A model generated the notes under the pieces. It was not told where the DNA came from, did no database searches, and saw nothing but the letters and a program-made list of their open reading frames with translations. 64,000 bases of DNA from Halolamina pelagica (lineage in GTDB: Archaea; Halobacteriota; Halobacteria; Halobacteriales; Haloferacaceae), in assembly GCF_001307315.1 (NCBI RefSeq), contig NZ_LGUC01000001.1, positions 1,240,001 to 1,304,000 of the forward strand, written 5' to 3'. Within the stretch, counting starts at the first letter, position 1; each line of letters starts with the position of its first letter. Positions 18,300-27,719 of the stretch are shown here, piece after piece. A program made the translations under genes and the position numbers.

Positions 18300-20988
18300 T
18301 CGCCGCTCTCCAGCAACGCTTCGGCCCGGGCGAGCGTCGCGGCGTCCTCCCGGCGCGCGGTCGAGCGGTTCGTGGTCGTATCCTTCTCGACGGTGACCAG
18401 CTCGTCGGCGGCGTCGACCAGCTCCTCGTCGTGGCTCACGATCAGGATCTGGCGCACGCCGAACCCGCGCATCTCCTCGACCAGATTCACCAGCCGGGAG
18501 ACGTGTCCCGAGTCGAGGAACACCGTCGGCTCGTCGAGAATCAGCGGCGGCGTCGGCGCCGCGCCCTCGATCCCCTCCGACAGCAGGCGGTAGATCGCAC
18601 ACCGCAGCGAGAGGTTGAACAGCGCGCGCTCGCCGCCGGAGAGCTGCTCCGGCGACAGCGGCGTCCCGTCTTTCTGGTAGACGGTCAGGTCGTATTCGCC
18701 GTCGAGCTCGATGTGAGAGTACGCGTCGTTGCCGTAGGCGAGATCGAACGTCTCGTTCAGCATCCGTTCGAGCGTCTCGACGTTGCGCTGGCGGAGCTCC
18801 GCCCGGAGGTCGCCATACGTCTGCTCCAACTGCTCGGTCTCCTCGTGGAGCGACTCCAGATCCGCGACGGTCTCGGCGAGTTCCTCCCGGTCGGCGCGTA
18901 GCGCCTCGAGCTCCTTGATCTCGTTCTCGACGCTCCCGATCTCGCCGGTGAGTTCGTCGCGGCGGTCGGCGAGGGCGTCGAGCTTCGCTTCGACCTTCTC
19001 GAGGTAGTCGACGGCGTCGTCCCGCCGTGATCGGGCGTTCTCGACGCGGTCGCGATCGAACTGCTCGCGGAGGTCGTCCCGGCGCTCCCGGAGATCTCCG
19101 AGCCGGTCACGGCGCTCGTCGGCGAGTTCGGCCTTGCTCTCGCGTTGCTCGCGCAGGCGGTCGATCTGGTCTTCGGCGTCCTCGATCGCGTCGAGGGCGT
19201 CGGCGACAGCGTCGAGTCGCTCCCGGCGCTCGTCGAGTTCGTCGAGCTGCTCGTCCAGTTCCGCCACGCGCTCGCGGGCCGCTGCCGCCTCGGATTCGGT
19301 CTCCGCGGCCGCGGTCTCGACCGCCTCGGCCTCGGCGTCGAGTTCGTCGGCCTCCTCGCGGAGCGTCTCGGCGTCGGCGCGATCCTCCACGATCTCGGCC
19401 TCCAGTTCCTCGACGCGGGCCTCGAGTAGCTCTCGACGCTCCGCCAGCGTCGCGGCGCGACTCTCGGCGTCGGCCAGCGACTCGGCGTTCTCGATGTCGG
19501 CTTTCAGGTCGGCTTTCCGGCCGTTGAGCTGGCCGAGCTCCGCAGCGAGCGTCTCCACGCGCTCGCGATCGGCTTCGAGCGAGTCGACGTGCGGGGAGTC
19601 CTCGACGGGCTGTCCACACTCGGGGCAGTTCCCCGCCTCGAGCAGTTCTTCGGCCTCTTCGACGCTGTCGCGTGCGGAGGCGAGTTTGCCGACGGTCTCC
19701 TCGATCGCCGCCTGCACCTCGTCGAGTTCATCGCGGAGCCGCTCGCGGTGGGCGTCGGCCTCGCCGATCTCGACGGGAGCGTCGGCGAACCGGGTCTCGA
19801 TCGCTTCGCGCTCCGCGACCACTTCTTCGAGATCGGCCCGCACGTCCTCGAGCGCGGTCTCGTCGTCGTCGGCCTCGGCGTCGAGTTCGGCGGCGCGTTC
19901 GCGCTTCTCGCTGGCGTCTTCGCGAAGGCGCTCCGCTTCGTCCCGGCGGCTCTCGGCCTCGCTCTCGAGGCTGGTGACGCGGTCGCGCTGCGCCTGGCGC
20001 TGTTCGCGGAGCTCGGCCTCCCGCTCGTCGATGCTCTCGCGTGCCTCGGCGACGGCCGTCTCGGTGGCCGCGTCGATGCCGGCGGCGTCGGCCAGGTCGG
20101 CGAGCTCGGTCTCGCGCTCCTCGATCCGCTCGCGGATCTCGGTGATCCGGTCGAAAAGCGCCTCGCGCTCGGTTTCGGTCTCGCGGATCGACGCCTCCAG
20201 CTCCTCGATCTCCTCGGTCAGCTCCTCGAGTTCGGTTTCGCGCTCCTCGGCCTGCTCGATGATCGACTCGGCGTCGGCTTTCGTCTCGCGGGCCTCCTCG
20301 CGGTTGGCCTCGAAGCGCTCGATCTCGTCGTCGAGGTCGGAGAGCTCGCTTTCGAGTTCATTGAGTCGGTCGTGGAGCGCTTTCTCCTCTTTGGCTTCGA
20401 TCTGCTCGTCGAGTTTGTTCAGTCCACCGCGCTTGTCCGAGAGCACGTCCTCGACGCCGAGGCGGGCGTCGCTCGCCCGCTCGCGGTACTCCTCCAGCTT
20501 CCCCAACTGGAGCAGGTCGTCGATCATCTCCCGGCGCTCCCGGGGGAGGCGTTGATCAGCCGGTTCACCTCGCCCTGGCGGATGTACGCGCAGTTGCGGA
20601 ACGAGTCGCTGTCCATCCGCAGCAGCTCCTCGCCGACGAACTCCCGTACGTCCCGGGCGCCCTCGATGACGCCGTCGGGCCCGTCGAGCGTGCAGGTCCG
20701 GGTCGAAATCGAGTCGCCGGACCGCCGGAGTTCGCGGGTGATCTTGAACGCCTCGCCGGCGTGGGTGAACCACAGCTCCACGTCGGTCTCGTCGGCGCCG
20801 GTCGTCACGGCGTCGTCGAGGGTGCCGTCGAGCGCCCGCGAGCCGTAGAGCGCGAAGAAGCAGGCCTCGAGCAGCGAGGACTTTCCGGAGCCGTTGAGCC
20901 CGTGGATGACGGTCACCCCGTCCTCGAAGGTCAGATCGGTGTCGGCGTAGGGCTTGAAGTTCCGGAGCCGCAGGCGGTCGAACTTCAC
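18296..20988 (-). CDS. rad50: DNA double-strand break repair ATPase Rad50, frame broken
   Basis: About 897 residues after restoring one base. Walker [10 protein letters not shown] (30-38), a long Glu/Arg-rich coiled coil, the zinc hook CPECG at mid-length, the return coiled coil, ABC signature [14 protein letters not shown] and Walker [13 protein letters not shown]. With Mre11 it tethers and processes DNA ends. The frame breaks at the G run 20542-20546 (C on the coding strand); one more C joins NRLINASP to [16 protein letters not shown]. It overlaps the mre11 stop by 4 bases, so the pair is coupled. Confidence 0.95.
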
Positions 20989-22250
20989 AGGTACTCCTCC
21001 ATGGTGCCCTGCGCGGCGTCGTCTGACTCCCCTGCCGGGTCGGCCGTCGCGTCCCTGACGGCCGGTTCGCCATCATCTCCGTCGTCGCTCCCGTCGCTGA
21101 CAGCGGTGTCGTTGGTCTCCCGACCCGCGTCCCCGTCGGCGCGTTCGAACGCCGCGGGCTCCTCGTCGAGGAGGTCGGTCACCCGGTTCTTCACCGCCTC
21201 GCGCACGTTCGAGTCGGCGACTTTGCTCTCCCGAACCGTCTCGTCGACGCCGCGGGCGGCCGTCGAGAGCCCCATCTCGGCGACGCGCTCGGTCACCGCG
21301 TCGTCGGGATCGGCGAAGCTGACGCCGACATCGGCGTCCTCCTCGACCTCACGACGGTCCGTGACCCGGACGAGCAGGGCGCCCGCCTCTTCGCCGGCCT
21401 CCTCGATCGCGGCGGGGGTGACCGGTTCGCCGTCGCCGGTGATCTCGACGATACAGACCGCGTCCGTGAGGTCGTGCTGGCGCACCTGCTCGCGGACGCG
21501 CTCGACCCCTTCGCCCTCGGCGAGGTCGACAGACACGAACGCGAACGGTCGCGTGTCGAGGCTGCGCCGACGGATGTCGACCTCCCCATCGTCGAACGTA
21601 ACGAGGTTGTAGCCGCGGGCGTCCTCCTCGCTCGCGCTCGCGCGCTCGGTCGACCCACAGTACGTGACCCACGTCCCCGAGACCTCGGCGGTGTCGGGTT
21701 TGTGGTTGTCGCCTACCAGCATCGCGTCGAACTCGACGGTCGCCTCCGAGAGGACCGTCTCGGTGTCCCACTCGCCGAACTCGAAGGGGGTAAACAGCCC
21801 GTGCGAGACGAGCGCCGCGTACTCGGCGTCGTGGCCCGCGAACTCGTAGGTGAGGTCGTCGCGGCGCGATTCCGGCACCCAGTCGAGGCCGTAGAACGCG
21901 GTGTCGCCGACGACCTCGGGCGTGTCGTCGAGTCGCGTCGCGAGTTCGGTCCCTTCGAACAGGTCCAGCCACTCGCCGGTCCGGGTCGCCTCGTGGTTCC
22001 CGACGACGGCGAGAAACGGGATCCCGGCGTCGTCCAGTCGGCGGAGCGCCGAGAGCACGCCCATCAGGTCCGGCAGTTCCGGCCGGCGGTCGTGGAACAG
22101 GTCGCCGGCGTGGACCACCGCGTCGACGCCCTCGTCGATGGCGTCGTCGACGACGGCGTCGAACGCCCGGCGGAAGTCCGCCCGGCGCTCGGGGGAGTGG
22201 TACTGCTGGTAGCCGACGTGGGTGTCGCCCGTGTGTATCACCCGAGTCAT
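20985..22250 (-). CDS. mre11: DNA repair nuclease Mre11
   Basis: 421 residues. The metallophosphoesterase motifs are all visible: [34 protein letters not shown] and GDNHKPD. The C-terminal 100 residues are acidic and low in complexity, ending MEEYL, probably the Rad50-contact tail. It cuts DNA ends together with Rad50. ATG at 22250 was chosen because [11 protein letters not shown] is the standard family start. Confidence 0.96.
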   Translation of the reverse strand: MTRVIHTGDTHVGYQQYHSPERRADFRRAFDAVVDDAIDEGVDAVVHAGDLFHDRRPELPDLMGVLSALRRLDDAGIPFLAVVGNHEATRTGEWLDLFEGTELATRLDDTPEVVGDTAFYGLDWVPESRRDDLTYEFAGHDAEYAALVSHGLFTPFEFGEWDTETVLSEATVEFDAMLVGDNHKPDTAEVSGTWVTYCGSTERASASEEDARGYNLVTFDDGEVDIRRRSLDTRPFAFVSVDLAEGEGVERVREQVRQHDLTDAVCIVEITGDGEPVTPAAIEEAGEEAGALLVRVTDRREVEEDADVGVSFADPDDAVTERVAEMGLSTAARGVDETVRESKVADSNVREAVKNRVTDLLDEEPAAFERADGDAGRETNDTAVSDGSDDGDDGEPAVRDATADPAGESDDAAQGTMEEYL

Positions 22251-22323
22251 CTGTCCTCGGCTACGCCCCTCCCGGGAAGAGCGTTGTGCGAGCGGGGTGG
22301 AAGTGGTCCGCCCCCGGCGAGGC

Positions 22324-22644
22324 TCACCGAGGCCCCTCCACCGCAGCGTCGCGGAACCCCTCGATCGTCGACAGCACAGCACGACCCCGGGTCGCGAGCG
22401 CGTCGTCGCCGCGGCCGTCGGCGAGCTCGACGGCGCGGCGGAGGTCGGCCTCGCGGTCGGCGTCGACGAACGCCGCTGCCGTGCGCACGCGCTCCATCGA
22501 CGCCTCGGCGTCGGCGACGACGCGTTCGCCGTCGCCCTGGAACTGGCCGGGGAGGCCGTCCGGGGGGCGATCGCGTTCGTGGTGTCCGGGCGCGCCGTTG
22601 GCCAAGCTGGCTAGCGCCCGTGCGACTGCGTCCGGGTCGGTCAC
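22324..22644 (-). CDS. Unknown small haloarchaeal protein
   Basis: 106 residues, helical, starting MTDPDAVARALASLANG and ending FRDAAVEGPR. No motif is recognised. Placement upstream of mre11 on the same strand, with codon usage like its neighbours, supports it as real. It lies divergent to pan. Function unknown. Confidence 0.55.
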   Translation of the reverse strand: MTDPDAVARALASLANGAPGHHERDRPPDGLPGQFQGDGERVVADAEASMERVRTAAAFVDADREADLRRAVELADGRGDDALATRGRAVLSTIEGFRDAAVEGPR

Positions 22645-22780
22645 GGCGAGATTCGCCGCCCGATCACACTTGAGGATTCGGGTGGATACGGGAGGCAGCG
22701 GCGCTGTGCTGGCCGTCCGGCCGCGGTGGATTCCGACGGGACCCGAAGCCTCATAAGAGTCAGCCGCTTACGGTCCGCCA

Positions 22781-23995
22781 ATGAGCGATACGGTTGACGA
22801 CGTCGAACTCCCCTACGAGGAGACGGCGTCGCAACAGGAGAAGATCGAGTCCCTGCGTGAGCGCCTCGAGGATCTGGAAGACCAGAACGAGCAGATGCGT
22901 GACAGCCTGCTCGACGCCAACGCCGAGAACAACAAGTACCAGCAGAAGCTCGAACGGCTCTCCCACGAGAACGAGAAGCTCAAGCAGTCGCCGCTGTTCG
23001 TCGCGACGGTCCAGGAGATCAACGACGACGGCGTCGTGATCAAGCAGCACGGCAACAACCAGGAGGCCCTGACCGAGGTCACCGACGAGATGCGCGAGGA
23101 TATCGAGCCCGACGACCGCGTCGCGGTCAACAACTCCCTCTCGGTCGTCCAGAAGCTGACTCGCGAGACGGACGTGCGGGCCCGCGTGATGCAGATCGAC
23201 CACTCGCCGGACGTGACCTACGGCGACATCGGCGGCCTGCAGGACCAGATGCGCGAGGTGCGCGAGACGGTCGAACTCCCGCTCCAGCAGCCCGAGACGT
23301 TCGACACGGTCGGCATCCAGCCCCCGAGCGGGATCCTGCTCCACGGCCCGCCCGGGACGGGGAAGACGATGCTCGCGAAAGCCGTCGCCAACGAGACCGA
23401 CGCGAGCTTCATCAAGATGGCCGGCTCCGAACTCGTCCACAAGTTCATCGGCGAGGGCGCCAAGCTCGTGCGTGACCTGTTCGAGGTCGCCCGCGAGAAC
23501 GAGCCGGCGGTCATCTTCATCGACGAGATCGACGCCATCGCCTCGAAGCGGACGGACTCCAAGACCTCCGGCGACGCCGAGGTTCAGCGGACGATGATGC
23601 AGCTGCTCTCCGAGATGGACGGCTTCGACGAGCGCGGCGACGTGCGCATCATCGCGGCCACCAACCGCTTCGACATGCTCGACGAGGCGATCCTCCGCCC
23701 CGGCCGCTTCGACCGCCTCATCGAAGTGCCCAAGCCCGACCCCGCGGGTCGCGAGCTCATCTTCCAGATCCACACCCGCGACATGAACGTCGCCGACGAC
23801 GTGGAGTTCGGCGCGCTGGCGGAGATGGCGGAGGACGCCTCCGGCGCCGACGTGAAAGCGATCTGTACCGAGGCCGGGATGTTCGCCATCCGCGACGACC
23901 GCACCGAGATCGAGCGCCAGGACTTCGAAGCCGCCTGGGAGAAGCTCCAGCAGAGCGAGACGGTCGAGGCCGGCGAGTCGCCCGCCTTCGCCTGA
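22781..23995 (+). CDS. pan: Proteasome-activating nucleotidase PAN
   Basis: 404 residues, normal for PAN. N-terminal coiled coil (residues 18-70), OB domain (71-140), AAA+ domain with Walker A GPPGTGKT (189-196), pore loop KFIGEG (221-226), Walker B AVIFIDEIDAI, and second-region-of-homology arginines in AILRPGRFDR. The hexamer unfolds substrates for the 20S proteasome. The C-terminus ends A-F-A, close to the HbYX docking motif with Phe for Tyr. A weak TATA-like CCTCATAAG lies about 27-35 bases upstream. The PAC2-family gene 540 bases downstream may relate to the proteasome as well. Confidence 0.97.
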   Translation: MSDTVDDVELPYEETASQQEKIESLRERLEDLEDQNEQMRDSLLDANAENNKYQQKLERLSHENEKLKQSPLFVATVQEINDDGVVIKQHGNNQEALTEVTDEMREDIEPDDRVAVNNSLSVVQKLTRETDVRARVMQIDHSPDVTYGDIGGLQDQMREVRETVELPLQQPETFDTVGIQPPSGILLHGPPGTGKTMLAKAVANETDASFIKMAGSELVHKFIGEGAKLVRDLFEVARENEPAVIFIDEIDAIASKRTDSKTSGDAEVQRTMMQLLSEMDGFDERGDVRIIAATNRFDMLDEAILRPGRFDRLIEVPKPDPAGRELIFQIHTRDMNVADDVEFGALAEMAEDASGADVKAICTEAGMFAIRDDRTEIERQDFEAAWEKLQQSETVEAGESPAFA

Positions 23996-24040
23996 TCGGC
24001 GCGTCGCCGGATTTTCCTTCACCCCTACGGTCGAGTAGCC

Positions 24041-24361
24041 ATGCCCGAAGAGCTCTCCACAGCCCAGCAGCAGGTGGCCGACTTCCTCGACGACAACGGG
24101 ATGCACGCCCCGCCCGCCTACCGCATGCTCGACCTCGCCGCCGAAGTCGGGGAAGTCGCCGCAGACGCCGCGAAGTCGAGCGAGTACGGCGAGGCCCCGG
24201 AAGCGCTCTCGGTCCCCGAGGCCGAACTCGGCGACGCGCTGTTCGCGCTGTTGGCGCTGGCCGAGGAACTCGACGTCGACGCCGGCGACGCGCTCGAAAC
24301 GTCACTGCGAAAGTACGAGAACCGGATCGCCGCCGACGGCGACGCCGGGTCGGGCCGTTAG
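24041..24361 (+). CDS. MazG-like nucleotide pyrophosphohydrolase
   Basis: 106 residues, a single-domain MazG fold. The metal-binding helix pair is visible: LAAEVGEVAADAAK and ELGDALFALLALAEEL. Such enzymes hydrolyse NTPs or dNTPs to monophosphate and pyrophosphate, a housecleaning role. The stop overlaps the stop of the small minus-strand gene. Confidence 0.88.
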   Translation: MPEELSTAQQQVADFLDDNGMHAPPAYRMLDLAAEVGEVAADAAKSSEYGEAPEALSVPEAELGDALFALLALAEELDVDAGDALETSLRKYENRIAADGDAGSGR

Positions 24362-24480
24362 AGCAGAACGAAGATCGCCGTCGGGATCGCGAACAGCAGC
24401 ACCGTCATCGCGACCAGAATCAGTCCGTAGCCACCGAGGGTGCCTGCGAGCGCGCGCCACGACGGGTGGTCGGTGTCCAT
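24358..24480 (-). CDS. Very small single-TM protein
   Basis: 40 residues: MDTDHPSWRALAGTLGGYG, then one membrane helix (LILVAMTVLLFAIPTAIFVL) to the end. Short proteins of this shape are widespread in haloarchaeal genomes. Convergent with the MazG-like gene, sharing stop bases. Function unknown. Confidence 0.6.
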   Translation of the reverse strand: MDTDHPSWRALAGTLGGYGLILVAMTVLLFAIPTAIFVLL

Positions 24481-24533
24481 ACCGGAACGGGAGCGCGCCC
24501 GAACTTAGTTCTCCCGGGTCAGCCGCTCGCCGC

Positions 24534-25478
24534 TCAGCCGATGTAGCGCAGCTCCTCGTCGCTGGGGCCGGCGCCGCTGCCCTCCTGCATCTGCTGAATC
24601 TTGCTTACGACTTCCTCCATCTCCTCGGCGCGCTTCTCCAGCGCGGCGAAGTCGACGCGGAAGTCGAGCTGCTGTTCGAGCGTCTCCAGCACCGCCTGCG
24701 CGCTTTTGGGGTCGACGAGGTAACCGCTGGTCTCGCCCATCAGGCAGGCCACGTCGAGGTCGCGGCGGCCGCCGAGGCCGAGCAGTAGCCCCGAAACGCC
24801 GACGATGCCGCCGGCCGGCTCGTCGCCACGGAACTCCACGCCGGCGTCCGAAAGCGAGTCGGTGAGTGCGGGCTCGCTGACGGCGCCGAGGACGTTGTGC
24901 TCCTCGATGAGCTCGCCCGTCGGCACGCCGCCCAGCGCGTAGGCTTCCTCGACGCCGAACCCCTCGGCCACGTCGAGGAACGCCTCCGTCAGCTGGTAGT
25001 GGCCCTTGTTGCTCCCGGCCTGGTGGTTGCCGGTGAGCACGAGCAGATCGCGGTCGGTGGGGACCGTGCCGGGATCGTCGTCTTCGTCGCCGTTCTCGCC
25101 TTCCTCACCGTCCTCCGCCTCGTCGACCGCGCCGCCGTCGGCGAGCGCGTCGCCTTCGGGGTTCTCGTCGTCAGCGTCGGCTTCCTCGTCACCGTCTTCA
25201 GCCTCGTCGTCGTCCTCGTCCACGTCGGTCGGTGTCGGCGAGGAGAGGTCGACGGCGTGGAAGGAGGCGTGGGTCAGCGAGGCGACGCCGTCGTCGTCCA
25301 CGTCGACCTGCGGGGGGAACTCGTCCGCGTACACGCGCCGGACGAGCGTGCTCTCGAACTCCTCAAGCAGGTGCTCGGCGGCGAGTTTGCCGACGTGACC
25401 GACGCCGGGCAGCCCCTCGACCAGTACGGGCTCCCGGAGATCGGGGTCCGCGACGGTCTCGATGTCGATGGGATCCAT
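24534..25478 (-). CDS. PAC2-family protein (proteasome assembly chaperone homologue)
   Basis: 314 residues. The PAC2 core is visible: VLVEGLPGVGHVGKLAAEHLLEE, RDLLVLTGNHQAG, EEAYALGGVPTGEL and VACLMGETSGYLVDP. Between residues 80 and 145 sits a Glu/Asp-rich insert of about 65 residues that lengthens the usual 245-250 residue protein. Archaeal PAC2 proteins are homologous to eukaryotic proteasome assembly chaperones, but their role is unproven. Last gene of the rpl44e-rps27e-aif2a-nop10 operon. Confidence 0.88.
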   Translation of the reverse strand: MDPIDIETVADPDLREPVLVEGLPGVGHVGKLAAEHLLEEFESTLVRRVYADEFPPQVDVDDDGVASLTHASFHAVDLSSPTPTDVDEDDDEAEDGDEEADADDENPEGDALADGGAVDEAEDGEEGENGDEDDDPGTVPTDRDLLVLTGNHQAGSNKGHYQLTEAFLDVAEGFGVEEAYALGGVPTGELIEEHNVLGAVSEPALTDSLSDAGVEFRGDEPAGGIVGVSGLLLGLGGRRDLDVACLMGETSGYLVDPKSAQAVLETLEQQLDFRVDFAALEKRAEEMEEVVSKIQQMQEGSGAGPSDEELRYIG

Positions 25479-25521
25479 ACACGCGAATGGTCCACCGGCG
25501 GGTAAAGGTGCGTCGAAACCC

Positions 25522-25713
25522 TCAGTTCGTGTCAGGCCCGGCGTCGCGGGCCCGCCGGCGGTACTCGCCGTAGGGGTCCGCGGGATCGAACGGCGCCGGG
25601 GCGGAGTTGATCGCCTCGGCGCCGCAGTCGGGACACGTCGAAGAAAGCGTGTAGACGGGTCGCTCGTGTTCGGACTCCCACGCCGAACAGACGTGGATGT
25701 CCGACTTCGTCAT
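25522..25713 (-). CDS. nop10: H/ACA ribonucleoprotein protein Nop10
   Basis: 63 residues. The zinc ribbon is partly reduced: the first pair reads HVCSAW, the second CPDCGAEA, followed by the conserved [16 protein letters not shown] segment. Nop10 binds Cbf5 and guides rRNA pseudouridylation. It overlaps the aif2a stop by 4 bases. The order aif2a-nop10-PAC2 is a well-known archaeal arrangement. Confidence 0.94.
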   Translation of the reverse strand: MTKSDIHVCSAWESEHERPVYTLSSTCPDCGAEAINSAPAPFDPADPYGEYRRRARDAGPDTN

Positions 25714-26504
25714 TCGTCGTCTTCCCTTCGCTCGCGGTGGTACTCGGCGGTGCCGCCGAGCGCCTCGATCGCGGTTTCGGCGCGGGCCGCGGCGGCCTCG
25801 AGTTCGGCCTCTGCGGTCTTGTAGTCGGGCGCCTGTACCTCGATGCGGTACTCCGGGGCGCCGACGTAGGAGACCTCGAGTTCGACCTCCTCGGGAACGT
25901 CGTGGTCACCCTCGCCGGCGGCGGCCCGGAGCGCCTCCTTCACGTCGTCGACGCCGTCGGGGCCGGGCGAGCGGATGTCCACGTAGCCGGTGACGTTGAC
26001 GTACGGCACCGAGACGTTCTCGCGGGCGGTCTGGACGACCGCTTGCGCGTCCTCGTCGTCGAGCGAGACGTCGTCGAGCGCCTCCATCCCGTGGACGGCG
26101 GCCTCCTCGAACGCCTCGTACAGCGAGTCGTACGCGACCAGCAGCGACTCGACTACGTCGTCGCGGCCGTGGTCCTCGCCGAAGGCGAGTTCCATCCACT
26201 TGTCGGCTTTCTGCTGGTTCTTCCAGCGCTGGATCGTCTCCTTGCGCTGGTGCTCGTTCACGTCCTTCAGCGAGAGGTCGACCTGCTGGGCCGACTCGTC
26301 GACCTCGAGCACTTTCGCGACGACCGTGCGGCCGACGCTGACGTGGTCGCGGACGTTCTTGATCCACCCGGAGGCGACCTCCGAGATGTGGACCAGCCCG
26401 CGGTGCTCGTAGCCCTCCATGTCGACGAACACGCCGAAGTCGGCGATCTCGTCGACGGTCCCGACTACGAGCTCACCCGGTTCGGGCCACTCGTTCCCCG
26501 CCAT
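25710..26504 (-). CDS. eif2a: Translation initiation factor aIF2 subunit alpha
   Basis: 264 residues. S1/OB domain at residues 8-80 ([34 protein letters not shown]), a helical middle domain, and a C-terminal alpha-beta domain with [20 protein letters not shown] that contacts the gamma subunit. Part of the trimeric aIF2, which brings initiator tRNA-Met to the ribosome. Lies 6 bases after rps27e. Confidence 0.96.
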   Translation of the reverse strand: MAGNEWPEPGELVVGTVDEIADFGVFVDMEGYEHRGLVHISEVASGWIKNVRDHVSVGRTVVAKVLEVDESAQQVDLSLKDVNEHQRKETIQRWKNQQKADKWMELAFGEDHGRDDVVESLLVAYDSLYEAFEEAAVHGMEALDDVSLDDEDAQAVVQTARENVSVPYVNVTGYVDIRSPGPDGVDDVKEALRAAAGEGDHDVPEEVELEVSYVGAPEYRIEVQAPDYKTAEAELEAAAARAETAIEALGGTAEYHRERREDDE

Positions 26505-26510
26505 CTGGAG

Positions 26511-26683
26511 CTATCGCGCCTCGACGACGTCGGCGACTTCGCCGTTGATGGCGGCTTTCCCCCGGTGGGCGTCGCCAGCGTGGTGCCACAGACGGCACAG
26601 TTGACCGTCGTGGACGCGTTCTGGAAGACGATCTGCTCGTTCTCGCAGTCCGGGCAGACCACCGTGATGAAGCTCCCCGTCAT
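26511..26683 (-). CDS. rps27e: Ribosomal protein S27e, frame broken
   Basis: 57 residues after restoring one base. Zinc ribbon: [11 protein letters not shown] and [14 protein letters not shown]. The frame breaks in the C run 26559-26563 (G on the coding strand). One more G gives [17 protein letters not shown] and a stop at 26511-26513, the normal S27e tail. Start overlaps the rpl44e stop (ATGA). Essential small-subunit protein, so the break is probably a sequencing error. Confidence 0.9.
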
Positions 26684-26961
26684 TCCTGGAACTCCAGGCG
26701 GCCGGTCCGCCACCCTTCTCGCATGTGCGCTTTGTTGCAGTCCGAGCAGATGTACTTCAGGTGGGTCTTCTTGGTCGGCTTGTTGCCGGCCGGCACCTTC
26801 GAGAACTTCCCGGAGTTCCCGATGACCTTCTTGCCGCGCTTCTGCTGGCGGGCGGCCCACTTCATGCCGGTCTGGCGGCCGGATCGAACCTTCTCGACCT
26901 CGTGTTCGTGGTGAGCGTCACAGTGCGGACAGTACGTGTTCATGCGGCGTGGCATCTCCAT
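26680..26961 (-). CDS. rpl44e: Ribosomal protein L44e
   Basis: 93 residues: [20 protein letters not shown], then [28 protein letters not shown] and [13 protein letters not shown]. Two CxxC knuckles bind zinc. It is a large-subunit protein near the E site. First gene of the minus-strand translation operon. The ATG at 26961 gives the family's N-terminus exactly. Confidence 0.96.
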   Translation of the reverse strand: MEMPRRMNTYCPHCDAHHEHEVEKVRSGRQTGMKWAARQQKRGKKVIGNSGKFSKVPAGNKPTKKTHLKYICSDCNKAHMREGWRTGRLEFQE

Positions 26962-27069
26962 GGATATTCGCCTCTTGCTGGCGAGTTCGGGAGACTTGCT
27001 TAAAACCCGTTTGGTCTCGACCGGCGGGGGAGCGAAGCGGTTAAGGAACGTCTCGGCGAACCCAGGGGC

Positions 27070-27336
27070 ATGAAGCAGCTCATCGTCCACGGCGACGCGG
27101 GAGTCCGACGCGACGACGTTATCGAGGTCGACGGGGAGGAGCTGATCTGTTTCGGCGTGAACAAACAGGGCGACTGGCACGGCCCTGACGAGCCCCAGCT
27201 CTGGTGTACGGTCGGGACCGAGGAGGACCGCGAGACGTACGACAAACGGCAGTACGTCCCACACTGGCTCGACACCGAGAGCGTCGACGCCGAGGACGTC
27301 GAGATCGTGAGCGAGAAGAACCCGCTGAACGTCTGA
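27070..27336 (+). CDS. HAH_0734-family protein
   Basis: 88 residues: [40 protein letters not shown] and [20 protein letters not shown]. This matches a small, highly conserved haloarchaeal family of unknown function. Divergent from rpl44e, with a roughly 110-base shared upstream region. Confidence 0.88.
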   Translation: MKQLIVHGDAGVRRDDVIEVDGEELICFGVNKQGDWHGPDEPQLWCTVGTEEDRETYDKRQYVPHWLDTESVDAEDVEIVSEKNPLNV

Positions 27337-27394
27337 GTCGATCGCTGTCCGAAGCGGGCGGCCCAGTGGACTGTTTCGGGTGACCCAGTACACC

Positions 27395-27402
27395 TTTATT
27401 TT
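27395..27402 (+). promoter_or_regulatory. TATA-like box before the HalOD1 gene
   Basis: TTTATTTT, 21-28 bases upstream of the ATG at 27423. The distance fits a leaderless haloarchaeal transcript and argues for that start codon. Confidence 0.5.
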
Positions 27403-27422
27403 CGGCGTGAGGGGGACTGAGT

Positions 27423-27706
27423 ATGGTTCCCGATCGACGCGATACGGTCCCCCACTGACCGAGCGGTTGGTCACGTACTCGATCAGTGGCGGCGAGACCG
27501 CTGTCGAGGCGCTGATCGGGGCGTTCGAGGCCCTCGAACCCGACGTTCAGGCGCGCGAGAGGACGCTGTACGATCACGTCGCGACTGACGCCGTCGACGA
27601 GCTGCTCGCCGCGGAGACGGCGATCCGCCTCGAGATCGTCATCTGGCAGCACCCGGTCGTGCTGACACGCGAGACGGTCGAGGTGTACGCCGTTCCGGAC
27701 GCGTAA
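27423..27706 (+). CDS. HalOD1-domain protein, frame broken near the start
   Basis: About 94 residues: [20 protein letters not shown], then the halobacterial output domain 1 pattern ([42 protein letters not shown]). HalOD1 is a stand-alone domain linked to signal output in haloarchaea. The frame breaks in the C run 27449-27453; one more C joins the ATG start to the domain. A GTG at 27380 gives an unbroken frame, but it would lie upstream of the TATA-like box. Confidence 0.72.
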
Positions 27707-27719
27707 CGCCGGCGGCCAC

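Noticed and set aside
19134..20555. Serine-rich plus-strand open frame of about 470 codons
   Set aside because: It is the shadow of the Rad50 coiled coil (Glu/Arg codons read in reverse give Ser/Arg).
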